DNA of 64,000 nt from Sphingobacterium oryzagri (GTDB lineage Bacteria; Bacteroidota; Bacteroidia; Sphingobacteriales; Sphingobacteriaceae): the NCBI RefSeq assembly GCF_028736175.1, contig NZ_CP117880.1, positions 930,001 through 994,000 on the forward strand. Reading direction: 5' to 3'. Under the pieces are notes generated by a model. The model was given only the letters and a program-made list of their open reading frames with translations, made no database searches and was not told where the DNA came from. Below are positions 25,758-35,532 of the stretch, piece after piece. The position numbers and the translations under genes were made by a program. Numbering within the stretch: the stretch's first letter is position 1; every line of letters begins with the position of its first letter.

Positions 25758-27452
25758 TTAATATCGAATTGCTTTGATATTTAATTGCAAATTCTTTTTA
25801 CCCCGCCAATTGTTTTCCTCTATCGTGTAGCAGATGTCAAAAGGCTGGCCGGTATTGATATGTTCCATAGCACTGGATAGACCAAACCCAATACAATCAA
25901 AAGCCGATGCACCTTCCTGCCGTACGGTGATCTTGATATGGTTGTTGCCAACGATGTACCCCGATCCGTATACGTTTTTTGTCAGTAAAATCGGTGCTTC
26001 ATTCTGCGGACCAAAGGGCTCAAATTGTTTCATCAAGCGATAAAACTTGGCATCGATGTCTTTTAGCGGAAGTTCCGTCTCGATGCGCACCTCCTGTTGT
26101 AGCATCTCGGGCTTAATACTGTTGCTGACCACCGTTTCAAATTTTGCCTGAAAGGCCGGGACATTTTCCAGCCGCATGGTCAATCCTGCGGCATACTTAT
26201 GTCCGCCGTATTGCTCCAGCAGATCACTGCATTCGCTAAGCGCTTCATACAGGTCGAAACCGATAACAGAACGCGCAGAGCCTGCGATGTGTCCGTTGGT
26301 TTGCGTTAGGATAATTGTGGGCCGGTAATATTTCTCGGTAAGTCGAGAGGCGACAATACCGATCACACCTTTATGCCAATCCTCTTTAAAAAGTACGGTT
26401 GATTTACGTGCCTTCAACATTTCATCGTTATTGATGATGTCGAGTGCTTCCTCTGTAATGCGGAGATCAAAATCTTTCCGCAGGGTATTTTGGTCGTCAA
26501 CCGTTGTCGAATAATCTTTAGCTTCCGGCAGCGATTTAGAGATCAAGAGTTTTACAGCATCTTTCGCGTGTTCTATTCGCCCGGCGGCATTGATGCGCGG
26601 ACCGATTTGAAAAACGATGTCATTAACGGAAAACTGACCGGTTTTGTTGGATGATAGGTTTATCAACGCCTGCAATCCACAATTGGGGTTTGTATTCAGT
26701 TTTTTTAATCCGAAATGCGTCAAAATGCGGTTTTCACCCGTGATGGGTACAATATCTGAAGCAATGCTCACGGCCACCAGATCCAGGTATTGGTAAGCCA
26801 ATTGAATATCCATTTCATTTTTTTGGATAAACGCCTGGATAATTTTAAATCCAATGCCGCAGCCCGATAATTCGGTATACGGATAGTTACAATCTTCGCG
26901 CTTAGGATCAAGCACCGCTACGGCATCCGGGATGCTGCTGCCGGGCAAGTGATGATCGCCGATAATAAAATCAATACCTTTGGTTTTCGCATAACTTACT
27001 TTGTCTACTGCTTTAATTCCGCAATCTAAAGCGATGATTAGCGTAAAGCCATGTGCAGCGGCGTAGTCAATGCCTTTGGTAGAAATGCCATAACCTTCCA
27101 GATAGCGATCTGGAATATAAAATTCTAATCCGGAATGAAAGTCGCGAAAGAAGCTGTACACAACCGATACGGCCGTTGTACCGTCGACGTCATAATCACC
27201 ATAAATCAAGATTTTCTCCTTGTTGCCGATGGCGTGCTCTATGCGAGAGATGGCTTTATCCATATCTTTCATCAAAAATGGATCGTGCAGCATGTCCAGC
27301 GATGGACGGAAGAAATATTTGGCTTGCTCAAAGGTGTCGATATTCCGATTGAGCAACAGCTCCGCGATCACTGCGCTTACGCCTAGTTCGTCGCGTAGTT
27401 TGTTGGTTTTTCGGATGTCATTTTTTGGCTTTACGACCCACCTTTTTTGCAT
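25758..27452 (-). CDS. recJ: single-stranded-DNA exonuclease RecJ
   Basis: The start [15 protein letters not shown] at 27452 gives 564 residues; the 41 upstream codons in frame have no family character. DHH motifs: [25 protein letters not shown] and [20 protein letters not shown]. The DHHA1 domain has [15 protein letters not shown] and [13 protein letters not shown]. It digests single-stranded DNA 5' to 3' in recombination and mismatch repair. It is divergent from the MBL-fold gene, with about 115 bp between starts. Confidence 0.96.
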   Translation of the reverse strand: MQKRWVVKPKNDIRKTNKLRDELGVSAVIAELLLNRNIDTFEQAKYFFRPSLDMLHDPFLMKDMDKAISRIEHAIGNKEKILIYGDYDVDGTTAVSVVYSFFRDFHSGLEFYIPDRYLEGYGISTKGIDYAAAHGFTLIIALDCGIKAVDKVSYAKTKGIDFIIGDHHLPGSSIPDAVAVLDPKREDCNYPYTELSGCGIGFKIIQAFIQKNEMDIQLAYQYLDLVAVSIASDIVPITGENRILTHFGLKKLNTNPNCGLQALINLSSNKTGQFSVNDIVFQIGPRINAAGRIEHAKDAVKLLISKSLPEAKDYSTTVDDQNTLRKDFDLRITEEALDIINNDEMLKARKSTVLFKEDWHKGVIGIVASRLTEKYYRPTIILTQTNGHIAGSARSVIGFDLYEALSECSDLLEQYGGHKYAAGLTMRLENVPAFQAKFETVVSNSIKPEMLQQEVRIETELPLKDIDAKFYRLMKQFEPFGPQNEAPILLTKNVYGSGYIVGNNHIKITVRQEGASAFDCIGFGLSSAMEHINTGQPFDICYTIEENNWRGKKNLQLNIKAIRY

Positions 27453-27566
27453 ATCTTTGCGTCTGTGTAACGTGTAAATATACGTTTTGTAAATTGGTTT
27501 ACCTAATGCCTGGCCACGCGCTTTGGAAAAGCCCTTGTGGCTTACTAGGTTACAAAAAAATAAAAA

Positions 27567-28352
27567 ATGATTCAAGCATATTCCCTTTATGAAGGTTCTT
27601 TTTCGGTAGATGCTTCCAAAGCATTTGTTCCTTTTGATCCCGAAAAAGATGATCCCTTAACGCGCAAAGGCTCCATTTTCGTGCATGTGCATCCTTTTCT
27701 AATTGTTGCCGAAGATGGCTTGATGTTATGCGATACCGGACTTGGTTTTGTTGATGAAAGCGGCGAATTGCTGCTGCACAAAAACATCCGGAAGCTGGGT
27801 TACGAGCCTGAAGATGTGAAATACGTCTTGATGTCACACCTGCATAAAGACCATACGGGTGGCATGGTCGATTTTAAGGATGGAAAGGCTCGGATTGCTT
27901 TTCCTAATGCAGAATATTTTGTGCAACGGGGCGAGTGGGAATACGCATTTAGTGGCGAAAACTCTTCTTATAAAACTGAGATCTTTGATGTTATCCAGCG
28001 TAGTGGTAATTTGGTCTTATTGGATGGCGACGGACAAATCAATCATCAGGTATCTTATGAAGTTAATGGCGCACATACACCCTTTCATCAGGCTTTTCAT
28101 ATCCATGTTGCAGATGAACATTACTTCTTTGGCGGTGATGTGCTACCAGATCCGGCAGAAATATTCAAAAGTTTTATTGCCAAATATGATTATGATGGCC
28201 GGTTAGCGCGTGATTTGCGGCAACAATATTGGGAAGAGGGGCGTGCCGATAACTGGACCTATCTGTTTTACCACTCGAAAAGCATTGCGATCGGAAAAGG
28301 CGAGCAAAAGCCTGACGGGTCGTATAAAATCGTCGATGTATCCGTAAAATAA
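27567..28352 (+). CDS. metallo-beta-lactamase-fold hydrolase
   Basis: The protein has 261 residues with the metal-binding motif SHLHKDHTGGM (HxHxDH), a later His in NGAHTPFHQAFH and an Asp in FFGGDVLPDP. It resembles the lactonase-like branch of the fold (the N-acyl-homoserine lactonase type), but the substrate cannot be told. No signal peptide is present, so it is cytoplasmic. It is monocistronic and ends at a two-way terminator. Confidence 0.83.
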   Translation: MIQAYSLYEGSFSVDASKAFVPFDPEKDDPLTRKGSIFVHVHPFLIVAEDGLMLCDTGLGFVDESGELLLHKNIRKLGYEPEDVKYVLMSHLHKDHTGGMVDFKDGKARIAFPNAEYFVQRGEWEYAFSGENSSYKTEIFDVIQRSGNLVLLDGDGQINHQVSYEVNGAHTPFHQAFHIHVADEHYFFGGDVLPDPAEIFKSFIAKYDYDGRLARDLRQQYWEEGRADNWTYLFYHSKSIAIGKGEQKPDGSYKIVDVSVK

Positions 28353-28367
28353 GCTGCTATCTTAGCT

Positions 28368-28399
28368 AAAAAGGAGAGTTTTCATGAGCTCTCCTTTTT
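28368..28399. terminator. bidirectional terminator between MBL-fold and YceI genes
   Basis: Stem AAAAAGGAGAG pairs with CTCTCCTTTTT, giving a U-run on both strands. The genes on either side converge on it. Confidence 0.93.
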
Positions 28400-28408
28400 A
28401 GTTGCCGG

Positions 28409-28978
28409 CTATTTGCTGGCTTTGATTTTCACATCAAGGGTAAACTCATCTTCGATCGCCCGGTTGCCCAGATCGGAAAAGAAGCTTGCTGAGCGGTATT
28501 TGATATCAAAATCCAGGCGGTTAATCTTGATGCCTGTTGCTTCTGCTTCCAGTGCATTGCTTGTGGCACTGACGATTTTAATAGGAAACGAGATCGCTTT
28601 GGTTTTATCCTTGATGGTCAAATTTCCTGTCACAACAGGCGTAGCCTTGCTGTTATCCACTTTGGTGATGACAAATTTCGCTGTTCCATATTGCGGAACG
28701 TTAAAGAAGTCTTCATTTTTGAGGTGATCGGTCAGTTTTGGTGCGTCTGTACACAGCATCGAATGCATGTCAATCGTGAATTCGCCACCGACAATCTTGG
28801 CTTTCTCCGTCTGTACGGTGCCATTTTTGGTGTTGATGGTGCCAACATGTCCGCCAATAACCTTTTTGGCTTCCCATTTGATGCTGGAAGCTTTGTTATC
28901 AATCGTCAGGTTAGTTTTCTGTGCAAAGGCGGAGGCCAAGGTAAAAATAAAGGCCACAAATAAAATTGGTTTTTTCAT
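28409..28978 (-). CDS. YceI-family periplasmic protein
   Basis: It has 189 residues from 28978, with a signal peptide (MKKPILFVAFIFTLASAFA) and then the YceI lipocalin-like barrel: SSIKWEAKKVIGGHVGTI, GEFTIDMHSM, DFFNVPQYGTAKFVIT and the conserved C-terminal DFDIKYRS. Relatives bind isoprenoid-like lipids. Eight codons upstream of the chosen start would spoil the signal peptide. Confidence 0.92.
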   Translation of the reverse strand: MKKPILFVAFIFTLASAFAQKTNLTIDNKASSIKWEAKKVIGGHVGTINTKNGTVQTEKAKIVGGEFTIDMHSMLCTDAPKLTDHLKNEDFFNVPQYGTAKFVITKVDNSKATPVVTGNLTIKDKTKAISFPIKIVSATSNALEAEATGIKINRLDFDIKYRSASFFSDLGNRAIEDEFTLDVKIKASK

Positions 28979-29122
28979 GCTGATTAAGTTATGTATAGCC
29001 AAATATAACTTGTTTTGCTGTGCGCAGCATAGCTGGCTGTCAAGTTTTTTGTAATATTTTTAGTAATTTTGCATCAGTGTCTTGTCGTAATGGGCACTGA
29101 AAATCAACTAAATTTTTTTGCT

Positions 29123-29602
29123 ATGTCTATAGTTAGAGAAAGTGACTTGATTGGTATTGGGAAAAAGTACCAGATCGAGACGGAAGCAGGCGACAATATG
29201 GTTGTCGTTATCCATGATGATGGAAGACGTGAGCTTTACCGTTCGGAAGATGATGATAGCGAGACGCATTGCGTAATGACGCTGTCAGACGAGGAATCTC
29301 GTCAAGTTGCTGGTATTATCGGAGGTTTATCGTATAAACCAAAGGCCCTGGAAACCATGGAAGTCGCTTTAGACGATTTGCGTATTGAATGGTACAAAGT
29401 CGGCACGTCAAGCGATGGCGCAAATAAAAGCATTGGTGAGCTCGGCGTTCGTCAGCGTACAGGTGCTTCTATTATTGCGGCTATTTTAGAAGATGAAACA
29501 ATCATCAACCCGGGACCTGAATATATCATTAGTCCAGGTACAACCTTAGTTGTGGCCGGGAAGAAAGCGAATATTAAACTGTTAAAGGAAATCTTAATTT
29601 AA
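29123..29602 (+). CDS. regulatory subunit of a K+/H+ antiporter (KhtT-like)
   Basis: It has 159 residues from ATG at 29123 (MSIVRESDLIGIGKKY). The N-terminal part is beta-rich; residues about 85-159 form an RCK C-terminal (TrkA_C) domain (LGVRQRTGASIIAAILEDE, PGTTLVVAGKKANI). The antiporter gene starts 4 bp later, the same pairing as KhtT with KhtU, in which the small subunit gates potassium efflux. Confidence 0.85.
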   Translation: MSIVRESDLIGIGKKYQIETEAGDNMVVVIHDDGRRELYRSEDDDSETHCVMTLSDEESRQVAGIIGGLSYKPKALETMEVALDDLRIEWYKVGTSSDGANKSIGELGVRQRTGASIIAAILEDETIINPGPEYIISPGTTLVVAGKKANIKLLKEILI

Positions 29603-29606
29603 TTCT

Positions 29607-30857
29607 ATGTTGTCACCTACCTTAGTATTGGAAGTCGGTATTGCTGTATTTTTAGTTGCGGTTGTTGGCCTGTTGGCAAATCGCTTACGATTTTCAGTAA
29701 TTCCTTTTTTCATTATTATTGGTATGTTGGTGGGGCAACATGCCCCGCAATTCTGGCACATTGATTTAACATTCACCGAGAGCAAACCGTTTATCGATTT
29801 TATGGGGCGGCTTGGCGTGTTGTTTCTGCTCTTCTACCTCGGACTCGAGTTTTCCGTCGGCAGATTAATGAAGTCTGGAAAAGCCATAGTCACCGGCGGG
29901 TCAATCTATGTCTTGCTCAATTTCGTATCTGGTTTGTTAATCGGCTGGCTGATGGATCTGCCGTTTAAAGAGATGATGGTGCTGTGCGGCGTAATGACCA
30001 GTTCGTCTACGGCGATCGTTGCCAAGGTCTTGACCGATCTTAAACGTACGGCAAATCCGGAAACCGAAATCATTATGGGGATGATTATGTTTGACGATCT
30101 ATTTATCGCCATGCATATTTCCTTTTTATCGGGCTTGATCTTAACGGGCGGCACGTCGTTTTGGTCGGTAGCGGGCACGTCTTTGCTGGCGCTAGGTTTC
30201 ATCTTAACTTTTTTGGTTTTAGGACGGAAGCTGGTTCCTGCGATTGATCGCCTTTTGCAAGATAAATCGTCGGAGCTCTTTATTCTGATTGTCTTTAGTT
30301 TATTGTTTATTATCGCTGGTTTCTCCGAGACCATTCACGTGGCAGAAGCCATTGGCGCGCTTATGGCTGGTTTGGTGTTTGCCGACTCGAAATACATCAA
30401 AAAGATTGAAGGCATGATATCGCCTTATCGCGATTTTTTTGGTGCCATGTTCTTTTTTAGTTTTGGCCTTTCGATCGATATGTATACGTTGGGCGGTGCC
30501 GTGGGCTGGGCTGCATTAGCTGCGGTGATCACGATTATCGGCAACTTGGCATCGGGCTATTTTGCGGCTAAATTTTCCGGTAGAAAGCCTAAATCATCTT
30601 TCGATATCGGGTTTACCTTATCGGCACGCGGCGAGTTTTCCATCATTATGGCCAACATCGGTAAAGCGGGCGGTTTGCTGCCGTTGATCCAATCGTTTGT
30701 AGTAGTCTATGTTTTGATCTTATCGATTATTTCGCCACTATTGACAAAGGAATCCCGAAACTTGTGGCACGCGCTGTTTGGGAAAGACCAAACGCCGGTC
30801 AAAGCAAAGAAAACATTGGAGCAGCTCGAAGAATCAATCAAGCAATCTTCTTCCTAA
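29607..30857 (+). CDS. cation:proton antiporter (KhtU/KefB-like, CPA2)
   Basis: The protein has 416 residues with 12 or 13 membrane helices of the Na+/H+ exchanger (CPA2) fold. FYLGLEFSVGRLMKSG, the helix-5 region MTSSSTAIVAKVLTDL and FSLSARGEFSIIM-like TLSARGEFSIIMANIG are family landmarks. It lacks the C-terminal RCK part of KefB/C, which is supplied by the preceding gene. It is probably a K+/H+ antiporter used for pH or electrophile stress. Confidence 0.88.
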   Translation: MLSPTLVLEVGIAVFLVAVVGLLANRLRFSVIPFFIIIGMLVGQHAPQFWHIDLTFTESKPFIDFMGRLGVLFLLFYLGLEFSVGRLMKSGKAIVTGGSIYVLLNFVSGLLIGWLMDLPFKEMMVLCGVMTSSSTAIVAKVLTDLKRTANPETEIIMGMIMFDDLFIAMHISFLSGLILTGGTSFWSVAGTSLLALGFILTFLVLGRKLVPAIDRLLQDKSSELFILIVFSLLFIIAGFSETIHVAEAIGALMAGLVFADSKYIKKIEGMISPYRDFFGAMFFFSFGLSIDMYTLGGAVGWAALAAVITIIGNLASGYFAAKFSGRKPKSSFDIGFTLSARGEFSIIMANIGKAGGLLPLIQSFVVVYVLILSIISPLLTKESRNLWHALFGKDQTPVKAKKTLEQLEESIKQSSS

Positions 30858-30933
30858 CTGCTGTTGATAGATCTGGTATTATCCACGCGGTAGCCCTGCC
30901 TAGCAAGTTTTACGCATCGTAAAACTATACCAT

Positions 30934-30977
30934 AAAAAAAGGGAAAGCCAATTTTCGATAAAATCAACCGTCCCTTT
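30934..30977 (-). terminator. terminator after the MIP18-family gene
   Basis: An outer stem AAAGGGA/TCCCTTT encloses an inner pairing of TTTT and AAAA segments; on the minus strand it is followed by a run of seven T. It is 31 bp past the stop of the gene at 31008-31337. Confidence 0.7.
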
Positions 30978-31007
30978 ATGATGCGCCTTGGCAGCTATAA
31001 AATACGG

Positions 31008-31337
31008 CTATAAAAAGCCCAACTCTAGTTTGGCTTCTTCGGTCATCATATCCTTGGTCCAAGGTGGGTCGAACGTTAACTCGACCAACGCTTCCGAGAT
31101 ACCGTCGATCGCTGCAACCTTTTGTTGTACTTCATTCATGATTTCTCCGGCAACCGGGCATCCCGGTGCAGTAAGCGTCATCACAATTTTAGCAACACCT
31201 CCTTCTTTGGTAATTATTTCATATACCAGGCCGAGGTCCACAATGTTTGCAGGTCGCAATTCCGGATCGTAAACGGTCTCCAGTTGTGCCTGAATCTCTT
31301 TAGCGAGATTCAATTTATCCATAATAATGATGCTCAT
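31008..31337 (-). CDS. MIP18/SufT-like (DUF59) iron-sulfur assembly factor
   Basis: The 109-residue product from 31337 is the size of a single DUF59 domain. YDPELRPANIVDLGLVYEI and LTAPGCPVAGEIM carry the conserved DPE and Cys positions, and the tail has TFDPPWTKDMMTEEAKLELG, typical of the SufT/PaaD branch linked to Fe-S cluster insertion. It lies 4 bp downstream of the glycosyltransferase gene, perhaps by chance. Confidence 0.88.
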   Translation of the reverse strand: MSIIIMDKLNLAKEIQAQLETVYDPELRPANIVDLGLVYEIITKEGGVAKIVMTLTAPGCPVAGEIMNEVQQKVAAIDGISEALVELTFDPPWTKDMMTEEAKLELGFL

Positions 31338-31341
31338 ATCT

Positions 31342-32502
31342 TTATTTTTTTGCGTGTTGTATAGCATCTTGATAGATGTTTACCAACAGGTTCATATTTT
31401 TTGTTAAGGTATATTTTTGCTTGTATTCCGCTTGACAATTTGCTGCCATTTTAGCCTTTTCTGCAGGGTCCAACGCCACCCAATCGGTCAAACATGTTCG
31501 TACGCTATTTTTATCAAACGGATCAAAGTGCATACCTGTATACAAAGGTAAGACCATTTCTTTTAATATGCCAATAGCACTTGCCAATACGGGCGTTCCT
31601 TGCGCAAAAGCTTCGATAATTGTCATAGGCATACCTTCATAACACACCGAAGGAACGACTAGCGCATCTGCTTGTGCAATAGCTTTGCTGAGCACCGCCT
31701 GCGGTTGGTAGCCGAGGTAACGTATTGTCGGATTAGCAGCAACGTAACGGGAAACCTGCTCCAGTTGCGGGCCTGCTCCATAGATATCGAGCGCAATACC
31801 CGTACCATCAATCGCTTCGAGTAACGGAATGATCCCTTTTTCGCTTGAAAATCGACCGATATAAACAAGTTTGGCGAGCTTTTCCACTTTTACCGGCCGC
31901 AATTCGATGCTATTGGGTCGAATTGTAAATTTATGATCAGCGACGGGAAAGGTACTTTGCGAAAAAATGGATTTGGCGAAAGAAGACAATACCACGTAGG
32001 TCTGAACCTTATCCCAGGTGCCAAATTTGCGGTGTAACCAATACGTCCAGGCCGTCAAAGTTGTTTTTAGTAAAGAGTGATCAAGCACACGTTTTTTAAT
32101 AGCCAACCAAGGGAAAGTGGATTTAACACTTGCTGTAAAGATTTGTCCATCGCTAAAAAGGCTCGCCGAAGGACAGAGCAAGCGGTAATTGTGCAAGGTC
32201 ATCACAATAGGAATACCGCGTTTATGGATGCTACGGATATATGCCGGACCACTGGCGTAATGTAGGTTGTGGATGTGTACGATATCTGGCTGATCACGTT
32301 TTAACGCTTTAATTACTTGTCGAGCAGCGTAAAAATTCCACGGATAGTGCAGAAATTGTAAAGCACCTCGCCAGCCTTTTTTATTTTGAAAAGTTAGAGT
32401 ATGCACCTCGTGGTTTTTCTGTAGCTCGTTAACCTCTTGATGAAATACCACATCTTCGCCACCGGCATGTTGGTAAAAGTTATGAATAACGAGTATGCGC
32501 AT
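31342..32502 (-). CDS. glycosyltransferase family 4
   Basis: The start MRILVIHNFYQHAGGED gives 386 residues of GT-B fold. The N-terminal half has the EDVVF and VHIHNLHY segments; the C-terminal half has YIGRFSSEKGI and the EX7E motif in VVPSVCYEGMPMTIIEAFAQG. It would move a sugar from a nucleotide donor to a surface glycan or lipid precursor; donor and acceptor are unknown. It is divergent from the prenyl synthase gene, with starts 67 bp apart. Confidence 0.87.
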   Translation of the reverse strand: MRILVIHNFYQHAGGEDVVFHQEVNELQKNHEVHTLTFQNKKGWRGALQFLHYPWNFYAARQVIKALKRDQPDIVHIHNLHYASGPAYIRSIHKRGIPIVMTLHNYRLLCPSASLFSDGQIFTASVKSTFPWLAIKKRVLDHSLLKTTLTAWTYWLHRKFGTWDKVQTYVVLSSFAKSIFSQSTFPVADHKFTIRPNSIELRPVKVEKLAKLVYIGRFSSEKGIIPLLEAIDGTGIALDIYGAGPQLEQVSRYVAANPTIRYLGYQPQAVLSKAIAQADALVVPSVCYEGMPMTIIEAFAQGTPVLASAIGILKEMVLPLYTGMHFDPFDKNSVRTCLTDWVALDPAEKAKMAANCQAEYKQKYTLTKNMNLLVNIYQDAIQHAKK

Positions 32503-32569
32503 GAACGGGAGTTTGTACAAAGATAATATTTCCTGTATTATCTGTATCTTCGCCTATCATTTTTTAGCT

Positions 32570-33547
32570 ATGTTCCAACAATTATCACACGCAAAAGTCT
32601 TTCAAGCGTATGCAGAGAAAATTGAATTTCCCACAACACCGGAAAATTTGTACGATCCTATTCGGTATATCCTATCCTTATCAGGAAAACGCATTCGCCC
32701 CCTACTGGTCTTGATGGGATCAACGCTTTTTGATGAAGAGAAAGCTGCGCTAGCGTTGCCCGCAAGTACGGCTATTGAGTACTTTCATAACTTCTCACTC
32801 ATTCATGATGACATTATGGATAAGGCGCCATTGCGTAGAGGACAGCCTACCGTACACCAAAAGTGGAACGATAGTGTCGGTATTCTTTCGGGTGATGCTT
32901 TGTTGGTAAAGGCTTATGAAGAGTTGGCAAAATGCCCGGCTCAGCAGCTTGGTGCATTGTTGCGGCTGTTTAACAAGACAGCGCTGGAAGTTTGCGAAGG
33001 ACAACAATACGATATGGATTTTGAGTTACGCAATGATGTGACAGCTGATGAATATATCGATATGATTCGTCTGAAAACATCGGTGCTGTTGGGCTGCGCG
33101 TTGCAAATGGGCGCTATCGTAGCCGAGGCAGATGAGGCTGCACAGCAATTGTTATATGCTTTCGGCATGAATTTGGGCATCGCATTTCAGCTCCAGGATG
33201 ATCTGCTCGATGTGTACGGCGATCCGGAGACCTTTGGCAAACAAGTCGGTGGCGATATTATTTCTAATAAAAAAACCATATTATTCATCAAACTAAAAGA
33301 ATTGGTTTCTACAGCGGATGCAAAGGAGCTTGACTACTTGCTGAATAGCGATATCGCCAGCGAACCGACCAAAGTAACCAAGATGAAAGCGCTATATGCA
33401 CGCTATGGTATTGAAGATTTCGCGGTGGCGTTGAAAGAAAAATATACAGCAACGGCATACGAAAAATTAGAGGCTATTGATGTCGATGAGTCACGTAAAA
33501 AGACACTTTTTACGTTGGCCGATGCATTGATGCATCGCGTGCAATAG
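32570..33547 (+). CDS. polyprenyl diphosphate synthase
   Basis: The start MFQQLSHAKVFQAYA gives 325 residues. It has the first Asp-rich motif LIHDDIMDKAPLRRG and the second, QLQDDLLDVYGD, plus the K/R site GKRIRPLLV. It condenses isopentenyl diphosphate onto allylic diphosphates. Chain length (C15, C20 or longer) is set by residues near the first motif (AIEYFHNFSLIHDD) and is not assigned here. 25 extra upstream codons in frame overlap the promoter region and were not included. Confidence 0.92.
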   Translation: MFQQLSHAKVFQAYAEKIEFPTTPENLYDPIRYILSLSGKRIRPLLVLMGSTLFDEEKAALALPASTAIEYFHNFSLIHDDIMDKAPLRRGQPTVHQKWNDSVGILSGDALLVKAYEELAKCPAQQLGALLRLFNKTALEVCEGQQYDMDFELRNDVTADEYIDMIRLKTSVLLGCALQMGAIVAEADEAAQQLLYAFGMNLGIAFQLQDDLLDVYGDPETFGKQVGGDIISNKKTILFIKLKELVSTADAKELDYLLNSDIASEPTKVTKMKALYARYGIEDFAVALKEKYTATAYEKLEAIDVDESRKKTLFTLADALMHRVQ

Positions 33548-33629
33548 TATTTTGGTCTAAAAATTGATTAAACATTAGTTTTTTAGTAATTTGTCACTAC
33601 ATCAATTTTAAATTTTATAGAGATCGCAC

Positions 33630-34412
33630 ATGGCAGGAATGGAACCCATTAAGATTACAGTATTTCAGGCCTATTTGTTTTGGGAGAATGTAGAGAAGAA
33701 TTTGCAAAATCTATCACTTAGACTTTCGGGCCTGAAAGAGAAGACAGATCTTATTCTTCTGCCGGAAATGTTTAACACGGGATTTACCATGAACGTCAGC
33801 AAGTGTGCCGAAACCATGAACGGGCCCACCATGCATTGGATGTACCAACATGCAAAGTCTTACGATTGTGTGGTAGCCGGAACGCTCATTATCGAAGAAA
33901 ATGGCAATTACTACAACCGCTTTGTTTGGATGTCGCCAGACGGCAGCTTTGTACACTATGATAAGCGCCATTTATTTGGAATGTCCAATGAAGATCAGCT
34001 ATTTACGGCTGGTAACTCACGTGTGGTACTAAATTTGAAAGGATGGAAAGTCTGTCCGATGATTTGTTATGATTTGCGTTTCCCGGTTTGGTCGCGTAAT
34101 CTTGGCGCCGCTTACGACTTGTTGGTTTATACGGCGAGTTGGCCGGATAAGCGATCTGCACATTGGCGAGCCTTAATTCCGGCGCGGGCTATTGAAAACC
34201 AAGCTTACGTCATCGGGGTTAATAGAGTCGGTTATGATGGTAATGAAATCTACTATTCTGGTGGATCGATGTGTATTTCTCCGATGGGCGATGTAGTGTA
34301 CTACAAGCCGGAAGATGAAGATTTGTATACGTTTACTTTAAGTCCGGCAGATTTGATCAAATCGCGTGAGCAACTTCCTTTTTTGAAAGATGCCGACCAA
34401 TTTTCGCTGTAA
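33630..34412 (+). CDS. nitrilase-superfamily amidase (omega-amidase-like)
   Basis: The protein has 260 residues with the catalytic Glu in LILLPEMFNTGF, Lys in YDKRHLFGM and Cys in MICYDLRFPVWSR. NTGFTMN and FPVWSRN point to the branch containing YafV/omega-amidase, which hydrolyses 2-oxoglutaramate or related amides and so acts as metabolite repair. The 152 bp after it hold two hairpins (about 34450-34467 and 34477-34499) without U-runs. Confidence 0.87.
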   Translation: MAGMEPIKITVFQAYLFWENVEKNLQNLSLRLSGLKEKTDLILLPEMFNTGFTMNVSKCAETMNGPTMHWMYQHAKSYDCVVAGTLIIEENGNYYNRFVWMSPDGSFVHYDKRHLFGMSNEDQLFTAGNSRVVLNLKGWKVCPMICYDLRFPVWSRNLGAAYDLLVYTASWPDKRSAHWRALIPARAIENQAYVIGVNRVGYDGNEIYYSGGSMCISPMGDVVYYKPEDEDLYTFTLSPADLIKSREQLPFLKDADQFSL

Positions 34413-34564
34413 ATAAGTGCTTTGTAGGCAATTCGAAACTTCTTTTTCGAAGACGTAGTCGTCTTCATGTCGCTGTAGCTGGGCTTACGTTGTCCAGCTA
34501 GCTGTAAAAATTTAACGAAAAAGAGAAAAAATGATGGCTAAAAACGCCTGAATCAATCAACATT

Positions 34565-34942
34565 TTACTGGTAAGGTCTTTCCAATATAGCCGCCTGTAT
34601 AACTGCCTGGCGCAAATCAAAAGCAGTCTTGCTATCCTGAAGCACTTCTAGTTCTGGTGTCGTAATCTCGACTTTCTGGATACGCTGCTGACGTTTTTCT
34701 TGAACCTTTTTTACCTCTTCCGGCAGCGGTGCGGGCTGATATTTCTGCGCTGGAATTGTAGGAAGTGGCTTGGCGACGATCGGTTTGGCCGGTTTTGTTA
34801 CCTGTGCAGGCACAGAAACTGGCGGCGTGGCTGGAATATGCGGTCTTCGGCGACGTGCTTTCTCCTGCTCCTTCTGATATTCAGAATAGATTTTATAAAT
34901 TACGCCTCCAATAATCAATAATGCCGGTAGAAAGTTCTCCAT
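34565..34942 (-). CDS. small membrane-anchored Pro/Lys-rich protein, unknown function
   Basis: It has 125 residues: a short N-terminal helix (LPALLIIGGVIYKIY), then a basic stretch (KEQEKARRRRPH), a Pro/Ala/Lys-rich linker and a charged tail ending AILERPYQ. The build suggests a cytoplasmic domain tethered to the inner membrane. No family is recognised. It is divergent from the MarR gene. Confidence 0.6.
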   Translation of the reverse strand: MENFLPALLIIGGVIYKIYSEYQKEQEKARRRRPHIPATPPVSVPAQVTKPAKPIVAKPLPTIPAQKYQPAPLPEEVKKVQEKRQQRIQKVEITTPELEVLQDSKTAFDLRQAVIQAAILERPYQ

Positions 34943-35045
34943 AGCAGTAAATTAGGTAAAATACGGAGAAAAATAAAATTTAATTTGCATTATAAACCGT
35001 TTTTTATTTTGTTTGTATAAACAACTAACCTAGATATTATCCATT

Positions 35046-35486
35046 ATGGCAGGAAATTTTGAACAAGCTGATGAGTTTTTCTCTTTTTTGACGGGAAAAG
35101 CTACAGCAGCACTAGCACGGAGATTGCAACGTAACCTAAAAGAAGAAGGAATCAATATTACCGCTGAACAATGGTCGTTATTATACTACCTCTGGATTGA
35201 AGAGGGGAGGACGCAACAAGAGCTCGCTTATCTAACCTTTCGGGATAAGCCCAGTGTATCCCGACTGATTAATAATCTTGAAAAAATAAAGTTGGTGATG
35301 CGCGTGAATGACAAAGAGGATAAGCGCTCTAATTTAATTTTTCTGACTAAGCAGGGGCGACAGCTTCGGGAAGCCTGTATGCGGCAGGCAAATCGTACCA
35401 TAGGGCAGGCCTTAGCGGGTTTGCCTTACGAAGAGATGATTCGCGCAAAAGATACGTTAGAAGTTTTATACACTAACCTAAAATAA
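35046..35486 (+). CDS. MarR-family transcriptional regulator
   Basis: A protein of 146 residues with the winged-helix of MarR proteins: ITAEQWSLLYYLWIEEGRTQQELAYLTF (recognition unit), then DKPSVSRLINNLEKIKLVMR and the wing VNDKEDKRSNLIFLTKQG. Such regulators usually respond to small aromatic ligands. The target is unknown; the divergent small membrane protein gene is one candidate. Confidence 0.93.
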   Translation: MAGNFEQADEFFSFLTGKATAALARRLQRNLKEEGINITAEQWSLLYYLWIEEGRTQQELAYLTFRDKPSVSRLINNLEKIKLVMRVNDKEDKRSNLIFLTKQGRQLREACMRQANRTIGQALAGLPYEEMIRAKDTLEVLYTNLK

Positions 35487-35492
35487 AAAAAA

Positions 35493-35517
35493 GACCTGCA
35501 ACAAGCCGTTGCAGGTC
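35493..35517 (-). terminator. terminator between MarR and glutamate synthase-like genes
   Basis: Perfect stem GACCTGCAAC / GTTGCAGGTC with a 5-base loop. The minus-strand side is followed by a long T-run and lies just past the stop of the gene at 35533-37083. Confidence 0.92.
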
Positions 35518-35532
35518 AAACTTAAGATAAAC

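Noticed and set aside
27567..28352. MBL-fold protein named as a quorum-quenching lactonase
   Set aside because: Only the metal-binding motif is visible; many MBL families share it, so the substrate was left open.
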